A stretch of DNA of 39,066 nt. It comes from an uncultured Clostridium sp. (GTDB taxonomy: Bacteria; Bacillota; Clostridia; Lachnospirales; Lachnospiraceae). Position numbers and translations under genes: made by a program. Positions within the stretch are counted from its first letter, which is position 1. The number at the start of each line of letters is the position of its first letter. The stretch lies in NCBI GenBank assembly GCA_900539185.1, contig UQBG01000020.1:1-39066 (forward strand). Reading direction: 5' to 3'. Positions 1-6,792 of this stretch are shown here, piece after piece. The notes under the pieces were generated by a model. The model had not been told where the DNA came from, did no database searches, and saw only the letters and a program-made list of their open reading frames with translations.

Positions 1-92
1 AATTCTTTTAGAATTTTCAGGGTTGTCTTATTGTTTAATTATCAAGGTTCTGTTGTTTGCTGATCACTTGGCTTTCCGCGTCAGCAAGGACT

Positions 93-121
93 ATAATATC
101 ACCCACGCCTACTCTTGTCAA
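93..121 (-). promoter_or_regulatory. Strong sigma-A promoter of rRNA-operon type, firing off the left edge
   Basis: On the minus strand a perfect -35 TTGACA (116-121) and -10 TATTAT (93-98) are separated by 17 bp. The -35 is preceded by GTTGT and by A/T tracts (about 122-165) resembling an UP element, as in Firmicute rrn promoters. The transcript would run through GAACCTTGATAATTAAACAA (about 33-52), which resembles the untranslated leader upstream of 16S rRNA. No mature rRNA lies in the window, so the rrn assignment is inference from promoter and leader style. Positions 1-170 hold no protein gene. Confidence 0.55.
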
Positions 122-170
122 CAACTTTTTTGAATTTTTTTCAATTATTTTTGCTTATTTTTCTGATCCA

Positions 171-875
171 TTAAAACAGGCCCGCGATGCCAGTGATTGT
201 ATTCAGCAGCCAGTTATGTTCATATAGATAATTCAGAATCGGATTCCCCGATATCTGCGCATATGCCTGAACACCAAGTGGCGTATTTCCGATCAGCGAT
301 ATACAGATAAATAAAACCCAGATAATCGCAAATCCCTCCAATGCGCCCAAAAGCAAACCGCCGGCCCGATCGATTCCATGCAGAATCGGGATTTCCGATA
401 ATGTCTTTGATACACAAAACAGTGCCACTACACCCGCCGTCAACAAGAGTTGTACCAGAACATAGGCAATGCAGTTTCGGACGATGCAGGTTAAATACTG
501 TACCAGATACTCCTGAAAGCCCTGTACATTCAGCCCTGTATACACCTCTGCATTATTATGGTTCACGATCGCCAGCTTCAGGGCTTCCGGGCACGGCAGT
601 TGGTCAATCTGTATCATCTGCTCATTCTTCGTTTCATATGTCTGTGCCGGATCCAGTTGAAGCTGCCGGGTGATATAGCTTCCGATCTTCTCATCCACGT
701 TGGTATTTTTCTGTAAGAAATCACTGACATATGGGCAGGCACGGCTGGACAGAAACATAGCTGCCAGAAAGGCAGCTACTACTACGGCTGTCCGAAACAG
801 GCCATGTGCATAGCCCCTCCAAAGACACAGTGCCAGTATTACAATGATTCCAATTCCTAATATATTTCCACTCAT
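171..875 (-). CDS. CvpA family integral membrane protein
   Basis: This 234-residue protein has four strongly hydrophobic segments (about residues 4-20, 28-46, 128-152 and 172-195) with a soluble loop between the second and third. Its opening, with glycine-rich RGYAHGLFR after the first helix, and overall length match the CvpA/colicin V production family, whose members sit in the cytoplasmic membrane and whose biochemical role is unsettled. The gene is last in a minus-strand cluster after the DUF5711 and LysM genes, with 92 bp to the former. The ribosome-binding site (GAGAG about 8 nt upstream) is weak. No clear terminator follows before the rrn-type promoter at 93-121. The family call rests on topology and motif impression. 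Confidence 0.75.
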   Translation of the reverse strand: MSGNILGIGIIVILALCLWRGYAHGLFRTAVVVAAFLAAMFLSSRACPYVSDFLQKNTNVDEKIGSYITRQLQLDPAQTYETKNEQMIQIDQLPCPEALKLAIVNHNNAEVYTGLNVQGFQEYLVQYLTCIVRNCIAYVLVQLLLTAGVVALFCVSKTLSEIPILHGIDRAGGLLLGALEGFAIIWVLFICISLIGNTPLGVQAYAQISGNPILNYLYEHNWLLNTITGIAGLF

Positions 876-895
876 AGTATTTCTCTCGCTACATT

Positions 896-955
896 TCTAA
901 TACACTGCATTCCATATGTTCGTTCTCTAATATGCTACATTCCATATGTTCATTC
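896..955. repeat. 30-bp tandem duplication upstream of the CvpA-like gene
   Basis: Two adjacent 30-bp units (896-925 and 926-955) share TCTAATA and CATTCCATATGTTC with a few mismatches. They fill most of the gap between the DUF5711 stop and the CvpA-like start. Their role is unknown; they could be a local slippage duplication or part of a leader. Confidence 0.7.
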
Positions 956-967
956 TCGACATTGCTT

Positions 968-2245
968 TTACGGTTCCGTCTGCTGTTCCCTCGTAGCTGC
1001 CTCGGTAGTTTTGGTTTCCTCTTCTTCTTCTTCTTCTGCTGCACGTTTCAGTTTGATAACTTCCGTTCCCTCGTCATAAACCACAATATACTTATGCAGG
1101 CTTCCGGTCGGAACAATATTCTCCACTTCCCGTGAAAAACCACAGGCAAACTTCATGTTTCCCTGAAAATCATAGATTCTGGATTCCGAAGCACCAATTA
1201 CAAATATTTCATCTTCCGTTGCATAAATATTCCGATAGCCGAACTCTATCGGTTCTGAAAACCGCTGATTGCCATTCGTATCAAATACCCGCATCTGATA
1301 TAAGGAATCCCCGTCTCCCTGATTCTTTTCTATAATTCCGATATAACGGCTATTATAGAAAATGCTCTGCACCTCTCCCCGGAAGTCGGTAATCACGCTC
1401 TTCTCACTCGGCTTTTCTTTCATACTGTATATTACAAACTGATTATCTCCGAAGGCGCAAACCGTATCATTATCCAAAAATTCCACCTTTGGTATGATCG
1501 TATCGCCCAGATTATTAAAGCCGCCCACCAGGCGATCGGTCGCATTCTGTCCTACATCATCAAAATTATACGCGGCAATCGAATTCTTTACCGTCACCCC
1601 ATCAATGGTTATGTAACTGGTAACCAGCTTGCTTCCGTCCTCTGACAGTGCAATGTCCATCGGATATCCGCTATCTGCTATCGTGGTTCGAATCTCCACT
1701 AAGCTTGCTCCGAACTTATCGTATAGCTCAATATAGTTTTCAGTCTCATTTTCAAGAACAACCGCTACGACTCCCTGCGATGCCACGTCCAGATTGCAGA
1801 TGGTATACGGAGTTTCAAGAGAGCTGACCTTTCCATCTTTATTGAATATATATACAGCATTTCCATTCATATCGGCAGCCGCAACATACTCTCCGGACAC
1901 AACTACCATCGGCTGTTTCATTTTATAGCTTTCCATCCACAGGGCGTTGCCCTCCTTGTCCAGATAGCTGATTCCTTCCTTGCTGTACTTGATCAGACTT
2001 CCATTGTATGCCACATATGACATCTGTGTAGCATCTGTGCTTGCAGTCTGAGAAAGCACTTCATAATCATCATAGGTCCGCTTCGTATATATATACCAGA
2101 AGATGCCTCCTGCAATCCCGATCACCAGTATAAGCAAAACAGCGATCCACACACCCATATGTCGTCTGCCGGACTTTACCGGTTCCTGTTCTGCAGGCTC
2201 CTCTGCCACTGCCGTATTCAGTTTATATACCTTCTCTTTTGCCAT
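968..2245 (-). CDS. DUF5711 family membrane-anchored beta-propeller protein
   Basis: The start chosen is the ATG at 2245 (MAKEKVYKLN), because AGAAGG lies 7 nt upstream; an in-frame ATG at 2269 has no Shine-Dalgarno. The resulting 425-residue protein has a short cytoplasmic N-terminus, one transmembrane helix (about residues 35-57, VWIAVLLILVIGIAGGIFW), and a long extracytoplasmic region rich in repeated beta-strand blades (for example KEGISYLDKEGNALWMESY), resembling WD40/PQQ-type propellers. The tail is acidic, a run of glutamates followed by Thr/Glu-rich sequence. DUF5711 proteins are common in Lachnospiraceae and have no established function. The gene lies 123 bp after the LysM gene and upstream of the CvpA-like gene, probably in one transcription unit concerned with the cell envelope. 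Confidence 0.75.
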   Translation of the reverse strand: MAKEKVYKLNTAVAEEPAEQEPVKSGRRHMGVWIAVLLILVIGIAGGIFWYIYTKRTYDDYEVLSQTASTDATQMSYVAYNGSLIKYSKEGISYLDKEGNALWMESYKMKQPMVVVSGEYVAAADMNGNAVYIFNKDGKVSSLETPYTICNLDVASQGVVAVVLENETENYIELYDKFGASLVEIRTTIADSGYPMDIALSEDGSKLVTSYITIDGVTVKNSIAAYNFDDVGQNATDRLVGGFNNLGDTIIPKVEFLDNDTVCAFGDNQFVIYSMKEKPSEKSVITDFRGEVQSIFYNSRYIGIIEKNQGDGDSLYQMRVFDTNGNQRFSEPIEFGYRNIYATEDEIFVIGASESRIYDFQGNMKFACGFSREVENIVPTGSLHKYIVVYDEGTEVIKLKRAAEEEEEEETKTTEAATREQQTEP

Positions 2246-2368
2246 GATTGTTCCTTCTCTTTCCATCATTTGCAGAACTCAATATTACAGTTAAGTGTAT
2301 CATATTTTTTTAGGAAGAACCACCCTCTTTTCCCAGAAAAGATGCCTCCGCCTCATTTTCCTTTGCCA

Positions 2369-3655
2369 CTACGGAATTGCCGGTATTATAATCTGCTGTC
2401 CGACGTAGATTTCATCTCCGTTTTTCATCTCATTTGCTTCCATAATGTTATCCACATACAAGATGGAATGATACATCGTATAGCTGATCGAGGACAGCGT
2501 ATCTCCATCCTGAACGGTATAGTATCTTGGTGCCATACCTGCCGATACCGGTGTATCGGATGTTCCATCTGTACTTGTAGTCGGATCGGATGTCGTGCCG
2601 GCCGGATCGGATGTCGGAGCGGTCGTCGGCGGCGTACTTGTTGTCGCATCGCTTCCTGCGGAGGAACCGGCTGCAGAATCATTTGTCGTTCCATCCCCTG
2701 CTGCATCCCCCGCCGTTCCCTGTCCGGACGAAGCCTCTGTTCCGGTACTTCCATCGGTTGCTTCCGTAGTACCTACATTTGCATTTACGGTTATAATATT
2801 GGTCTTGTCTTCCTCCGTCGCAGCTCCTGTCATCAGATCCAGCCGATGAAATGCAGTCTCCAGATTCTGTAACCGGTCATAGCTATTGATCACTGTAATC
2901 CCCAGTGCCAGAAACGCTACCGTCAAAAGAGAGCTGGCTACATACAGAAAGCTCACCGGCTTATGCTCTTTCACAACACCCTTTCGTTTCTCCTCCAGAC
3001 GGCTGCGGTACTTCTCCAGCAAGACCTGATCCCGCTCTGCAACATCCGTTTCCGCTTCTACCATATGATCATTCTGTACCATCATATAGCTCTGCATGGC
3101 ATCATTCCGCGTATAATATATGTAATATCCGCTTTGCTTTTTCAGCCCGTTATTATCATACAGATACCAGGCATCCTCTTCTTCTAAAGAATCTATCATA
3201 TAAAGAGCCTTATCCCGTCCCGGAAAATTTTCCAGATGCAGCTTTGTAATCTTGTCATTCACCTGTGTGGAGAATCCCATTCGTGACAGAAACCACCCAA
3301 CCACCTCCAGATTCGGAAAGTATCGCTTTACCTCATTATAAATGTTGGTCCACACCTCATTGTTAAACTCGATCTCCTCCAGATCCAGTTCCATATTCTG
3401 TGCCTCCAATGCCCCACTAATGAACAGTACCCCCTGATTTTCCACCTGCTTATATTCCCCCAGAAGAATCGCTCCCCGGGCATAGGTACTTCCCGGCTTT
3501 GCCAGTTGATTCAGATAGGTCATTACATAATCTTCTACATAGATTCTCCGATTTCCCTGCGGAGTGCCGATCTGCCGGATATTTTTAGGAAGCCGGATTC
3601 CCTGAACCTCCCCCTGCTGTTCTTCTCCTGCATTATCGTATATTACTTCTATCAT
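2369..3655 (-). CDS. Membrane protein with degenerate JAMM/MPN-like N-domain and C-terminal LysM
   Basis: Start ATG at 3655 is preceded by GGGAG at 8 nt. Residues about 30-165 resemble a JAB/MPN (JAMM) fold: a strand with GAILLGEY, an acidic segment LDLEEIEFN, and VVGWFLSRMGFST where active JAMM proteases have a GWYHSHPGF-type motif. The zinc-binding histidines are replaced, so I infer a non-catalytic domain. A single transmembrane helix follows (about 235-257), then a low-complexity Thr/Ser/Gly/Ala/Asp linker (about 290-370), and a C-terminal LysM (about residues 379-426, YYTVQDGDTLSSISYTMY) for peptidoglycan binding. The protein would couple a cytoplasmic domain to the wall. It is first in the cluster with DUF5711 and CvpA-like genes. 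The LysM call is firm; the JAMM resemblance is based on motif pattern. Confidence 0.8.
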   Translation of the reverse strand: MIEVIYDNAGEEQQGEVQGIRLPKNIRQIGTPQGNRRIYVEDYVMTYLNQLAKPGSTYARGAILLGEYKQVENQGVLFISGALEAQNMELDLEEIEFNNEVWTNIYNEVKRYFPNLEVVGWFLSRMGFSTQVNDKITKLHLENFPGRDKALYMIDSLEEEDAWYLYDNNGLKKQSGYYIYYTRNDAMQSYMMVQNDHMVEAETDVAERDQVLLEKYRSRLEEKRKGVVKEHKPVSFLYVASSLLTVAFLALGITVINSYDRLQNLETAFHRLDLMTGAATEEDKTNIITVNANVGTTEATDGSTGTEASSGQGTAGDAAGDGTTNDSAAGSSAGSDATTSTPPTTAPTSDPAGTTSDPTTSTDGTSDTPVSAGMAPRYYTVQDGDTLSSISYTMYHSILYVDNIMEANEMKNGDEIYVGQQIIIPAIP

Positions 3656-3867
3656 TTCTGTTTCTCCCGCCTTTCCGATAACCCCTTCTTGTTGGCTTCA
3701 TCATAGCACTGAGAAATCCGTTTCCTTATCAAATTTTGTCGTCCCCATCCTATATTTATACGCAATTTGTATAGTTATTCGATGCTTTCTCCATCGCCTC
3801 CCGCCTCTTTGACAGGTGCTCCTCTTCTCCGACAAAAGGCCTCATGTCTAAATCCATAACATTCGTT

Positions 3868-3875
3868 CATACTCT
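3868..3875 (+). promoter_or_regulatory. Possible mother-cell sigma-E-like -10 for the yyaC-type gene
   Basis: CATACTCT matches the sigma-E -10 consensus CATACANT at 7 of 8 positions and lies about 29 nt before the preferred start at 3904. The -35 match (TCTAAAT, 14 bp upstream, against KMATATT) is poor. The position would exclude the upstream ATG at 3844 as the start. Confidence 0.3.
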
Positions 3876-3903
3876 ATCTATACGATTGAATAAAATAGGT
3901 AAA

Positions 3904-4482
3904 ATGGTGTTCGATATGAAAAAAACGATATACTTTAATGCATCTGATGAATACGCCTACGAGGCACTGGGAAAAGAGCTTTATCATCTGGTAGACGCAA
4001 CCCGCCGGACAACGCAGCCCATCATTATTCTATGCATCGGCACGGATCGCGTCACCGGCGATTCACTGGGGCCGCTGGTCGGTCATCAGCTTCATGCCTC
4101 TGCCAACAACTTCATCATATATGGGAATCTGGAGCATCCCGTACATGCGATCAATCTGGAAGAAACGGTAGACGAAATCTATTCCTCCTATCAGAATCCC
4201 TATGTGATCGCGATTGATGCTTCTTTAGGAACCCGTGACCACATCGGCTATGTCACGCTTCGTCAGGGGCCGTTAAAACCGGGGCAGGGCATCTCCAAAG
4301 ACCTTCCCTCGATCGGAGACATCTCGATCACCGGCATCGTGAACCTATCCGGGCGTCCGGGTGCATTTCTGCTCCAAAACACCCGGCTCTATACCGTTAT
4401 GAAGCTGGTTGACTGCATCGCACTGGGTATCAATCATGCGGAAGACTATTTCCCCGATCTGGAAGCCGTCACTACGGAATAA
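3904..4482 (+). CDS. yyaC: YyaC-type spore protein (DUF1256, GPR-like fold)
   Basis: The 192-residue product carries the family's glycine/aspartate-rich blocks: ILCIGTDRVTGDSLGPLVG, AIDASLGTRDHIGYV, and the C-terminal SIGDISITGIVNLSG. YyaC proteins belong to the DUF1256 family, related in fold to the spore protease GPR and hydrogenase maturation proteases, and are restricted to endospore formers; their substrate is not firmly established. I take ATG 3904 as start (AGGT at 5 nt); ATG 3844 is in frame but lies ahead of a likely sporulation promoter, and ATG 3916 is a further alternative. The gene is monocistronic and ends in a strong bidirectional terminator. It is one of two indicators of sporulation here, with cotJABC. 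Confidence 0.88.
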   Translation: MVFDMKKTIYFNASDEYAYEALGKELYHLVDATRRTTQPIIILCIGTDRVTGDSLGPLVGHQLHASANNFIIYGNLEHPVHAINLEETVDEIYSSYQNPYVIAIDASLGTRDHIGYVTLRQGPLKPGQGISKDLPSIGDISITGIVNLSGRPGAFLLQNTRLYTVMKLVDCIALGINHAEDYFPDLEAVTTE

Positions 4483-4564
4483 GAAGCCTCTCTTCATGCA
4501 CCATGACACCGGCAGGCCAGCCATCAAAGGTCACAATACCGTCATACACAGAAGCGGAGCACGC

Positions 4565-4610
4565 AAAATGTCCCGGACAGATACTCGATTCCGTCCGGGA
4601 CATTTTTCTT
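4565..4610 (+). terminator. Bidirectional intrinsic terminator between convergent genes
   Basis: A perfect 14-bp stem (4565-4578 with 4593-4606) encloses a 14-nt loop and runs into a T-rich tract on the plus strand. The A-rich left arm supplies Us for minus-strand transcripts, so it can serve both yyaC and the convergent coiled-coil gene. Confidence 0.9.
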
Positions 4611-4636
4611 TCTATATTCTACTGTAGTTTATACCC

Positions 4637-5788
4637 TCATGCCTCCGGCTCCTGCCCCTTGTGCGGAGCTTCTCCCTTATAGATCGCCAGACCTTCCGAA
4701 ATGGTATCAATCTGTTCGGTCTCCATGATACTAATAATATCATTCAGTGCTTCTTCCTTACAGATATTCTTACCCAGATACTTTGCATACTTATCGGTAA
4801 TCGCCAGAGATGCCTGCTTTACTTCTCCGGCTACACGGACACTCTCTGCCTCTACTGCTTCCTGCTGCCGCTTCATGTCTTCCAGCTTGCCCAGACGTCT
4901 GCCATTGATCTCACTCATGATCTCCTGCTTTGTCTGCTGTTCAAACTCGGTCAGTGCCCCCTGCTTCTGCTGTGCGATCCGATCCAGTTCTTCCTGAATC
5001 TGCTGAATCCGGTCATCATACTCGCCCAGTTCGTACTGGCTCTCATCCTTGTCCTTGTTAATCGCATTCTTTATCGCCTGAATATTCTTCTCATTCGCCC
5101 GCATCTGATTCCGGATCTTCCGTCCCTCTGCAATGGTATCTCTATGGCGTACCTTTGTGAGATTAAAGATCAGGAAATAGATCCCCAATACGATCACCAG
5201 TGTAATCGCAATCACCAGTGTCATAAAATAAGATGCCTCTACAATCGGCTTTCCGGCCAGTACCACCTTTGAAAACAGCATGTACATTCCAAACGGGATG
5301 CCTGCAAGTCCAATTATAATCATAAGAAACAAGAGCATAAACTCCTTGAATCCTTTCGGCATAAACAGGGAATAGTATAACCCGGAACGGCAAAATCCCG
5401 GAACATGATCCTTCTTAAATAACGTCTTCATCTCGGTCTTTAACTGCCGGGACTTCTCCTTTGCCCCCGCGGTCTCCACATCTACCCGCTTATCGATCCG
5501 GTCCGACTTCTCCTTGTTCTTCTCGTCCTGTGCCCGCTTCATCTTCTTCCGGCTGTCATCCAACTGTTTGTCATAAGAGTCTTCGATTTCACCCTTACGC
5601 TTCTTTATCGTTGCATTTATCTCATCATGAATCGACTTATCCTCCTGTGAGATAACCCTCTTCATCTTCTCGCTCTTCTCATGAAGCTGCTTCTGCCGCT
5701 GATCCAGTTCATTGCAGGCAACGATTTCATCTCTTGCCTGAACCAGATAATCAACGCCCTGATTAAACAAACTATTATCTGTTTCCAT
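4637..5788 (-). CDS. Coiled-coil membrane protein of unknown function
   Basis: The 383-residue protein is built as a charged coiled coil (about residues 20-120, very rich in Lys/Glu/Asp), two transmembrane helices (about 152-178 and 188-213, separated by a short loop), and a second long coiled coil (about 225-345) with Gln/Glu heptads. It resembles no enzyme I recognise; the layout suggests a structural or scaffolding role at the membrane, with both coils cytoplasmic. The second of two close ATGs is used (5788): GGAGG lies 7 nt upstream of it but only 1 nt from the ATG at 5794. A sigma-A promoter (5814-5842) lies just upstream and the gene is probably monocistronic. Confidence 0.8.
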   Translation of the reverse strand: METDNSLFNQGVDYLVQARDEIVACNELDQRQKQLHEKSEKMKRVISQEDKSIHDEINATIKKRKGEIEDSYDKQLDDSRKKMKRAQDEKNKEKSDRIDKRVDVETAGAKEKSRQLKTEMKTLFKKDHVPGFCRSGLYYSLFMPKGFKEFMLLFLMIIIGLAGIPFGMYMLFSKVVLAGKPIVEASYFMTLVIAITLVIVLGIYFLIFNLTKVRHRDTIAEGRKIRNQMRANEKNIQAIKNAINKDKDESQYELGEYDDRIQQIQEELDRIAQQKQGALTEFEQQTKQEIMSEINGRRLGKLEDMKRQQEAVEAESVRVAGEVKQASLAITDKYAKYLGKNICKEEALNDIISIMETEQIDTISEGLAIYKGEAPHKGQEPEA

Positions 5789-5813
5789 TACCATACCTCC
5801 TCAGCTCGTCTTT

Positions 5814-5842
5814 ATTTTATCAAACCCCATCTCAATTCACAA
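5814..5842 (-). promoter_or_regulatory. Sigma-A promoter of the coiled-coil membrane protein gene
   Basis: On the minus strand -35 TTGTGA (5837-5842), a 17-bp spacer and -10 TAAAAT (5814-5819) lie about 25 bp before the start codon and its GGAGG. Confidence 0.6.
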
Positions 5843-5906
5843 CCATTTCTTCCATAATCAAACAAAAATATCACAAAAACTTCATAAAATATTATGGCTT
5901 TCCTCA

Positions 5907-5935
5907 TTGTATGTCATTCAATAATTTTATATAAT
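5907..5935 (+). promoter_or_regulatory. Sigma-A promoter of the CBS-domain gene
   Basis: -35 TTGTAT (5907-5912), a 17-bp spacer and a perfect -10 TATAAT (5930-5935). Transcription would start near 5942, after the in-frame ATG at 5940, so that ATG cannot be the start and the TTG at 5976 is favoured. Confidence 0.7.
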
Positions 5936-5975
5936 AACAATGTGGGTATCTTATGTTATGGGAGGTTACAAACGA

Positions 5976-6395
5976 TTGAATATATTATTCTTTTTAACAC
6001 CAAAAAGTGAGGTCGACTATATCGAGGCCCCTATCACGATTCGCCGGGCACTGATGCAGATTCAGGCGAACACCTATACTTCCATCCCTATCATCTCTGA
6101 TAGCGGAGAATATATCGGCACGATCACGGAGGGAGACTTTCTCCGGTACTTTAAGAATATCTCGACCGGCGGTCCCGACCCTGATCTGGCAGAAAATGTA
6201 CTGACAATTCCGCGATCCGTAAGCTATGAGCCTGTATCTATCAACTCCGATATTGAGGACCTGATCTCAAAGGTTACGAATCAGAACTTTGTTCCGGTGG
6301 TCGATGACAACAAGAAGTTTATCGGTATTATTACCAGAAAAGATGTCATCCAGTACATTTATAAGAAACTGAAAACACAGGAAGAACAGGCATAA
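5976..6395 (+). CDS. Tandem CBS-domain protein, TTG start
   Basis: Two CBS domains occupy residues about 15-75 (IPIISDSGEYIGTITEGDFLRY) and 80-135 (FVPVVDDNKKFIGIITRKDVIQY); each ends with the typical G-x-I-T-x-x-D motif. CBS pairs bind adenine nucleotides and usually act as energy or second-messenger sensors; with no attached catalytic domain the partner here is unknown. The start is set at TTG 5976 because GGGAGG lies 10 nt upstream, the promoter at 5907-5935 initiates beyond the ATG at 5940, and the resulting N-terminus (fMet-NILFFLTPKSEV) matches the form I recall for this family in Lachnospiraceae. The product is 139 residues. A terminator follows. Confidence 0.88.
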   Translation: MNILFFLTPKSEVDYIEAPITIRRALMQIQANTYTSIPIISDSGEYIGTITEGDFLRYFKNISTGGPDPDLAENVLTIPRSVSYEPVSINSDIEDLISKVTNQNFVPVVDDNKKFIGIITRKDVIQYIYKKLKTQEEQA

Positions 6396-6408
6396 CCAAT
6401 CAGACGAA

Positions 6409-6453
6409 AAGAAGCATCAACATCCGGATCACTCATGTTGATGCTTCTTCTCT
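6409..6453 (+). terminator. Bidirectional intrinsic terminator
   Basis: A 15-bp perfect stem (6409-6423 with 6435-6449) with an 11-nt loop, a pyrimidine/T tract on the plus strand and four As before the stem. It separates the CBS gene from the convergent small membrane protein gene. Confidence 0.85.
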
Positions 6454-6474
6454 TTTATGTCCCATACACTCATC

Positions 6475-6675
6475 CTACCGGAGATAATGCGGACGATGAG
6501 AAGTATGAAATCGACGAACGATCCAAGTGACTCCATGCATCACACCCTCTATTCCAAGCCAGATCATAAACGTAATCAAAAGCTCACTCTTCTCCACCTG
6601 TATCCCTGCCAGTACATAGCAAAGCATCGTCACCATAAATCCACCAATTGCCAAAATACCATATAAATTCTTCAT
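6475..6675 (-). CDS. Small two-helix membrane protein
   Basis: The 66-residue product has two hydrophobic segments (about residues 5-24 and 32-52) and a basic His/Arg-rich tail. AGGAGG lies 8 nt before the ATG, supporting a real gene. It is downstream of the histidine kinase, separated from it by a hairpin (6757-6782). I do not recognise a family; it could be an accessory or regulatory membrane peptide of the neighbouring two-component system, but that is only proximity. Confidence 0.6.
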   Translation of the reverse strand: MKNLYGILAIGGFMVTMLCYVLAGIQVEKSELLITFMIWLGIEGVMHGVTWIVRRFHTSHRPHYLR

Positions 6676-6756
6676 ATCTACTTCCTCCTATTCCTTTTCC
6701 TTCCCTGACCGCATATGTACGATCCGTTCGAACTATCGGAAGCATACCATGAAGAA

Positions 6757-6790
6757 GTGCCAATCCATGGCAGGATTGGCACATTTTTTT
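6757..6790. terminator. Hairpin terminator downstream of the histidine kinase gene
   Basis: A 10-bp perfect stem (6757-6766 with 6773-6782) with a 6-nt loop. The T7 run lies on the plus-strand side, whereas the upstream gene is on the minus strand, where only CTTCTT follows. It may therefore stop antisense transcription better than sense transcription. Confidence 0.55.
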
Positions 6791-6792
6791 AT

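Noticed and set aside
2159..2872. Plus-strand frame of 237 codons opposite the LysM and DUF5711 genes
   Set aside because: Low-complexity Cys/Arg/Ser repeats arise from the Thr/Ser/Gly linker codons on the other strand; no ribosome-binding site.
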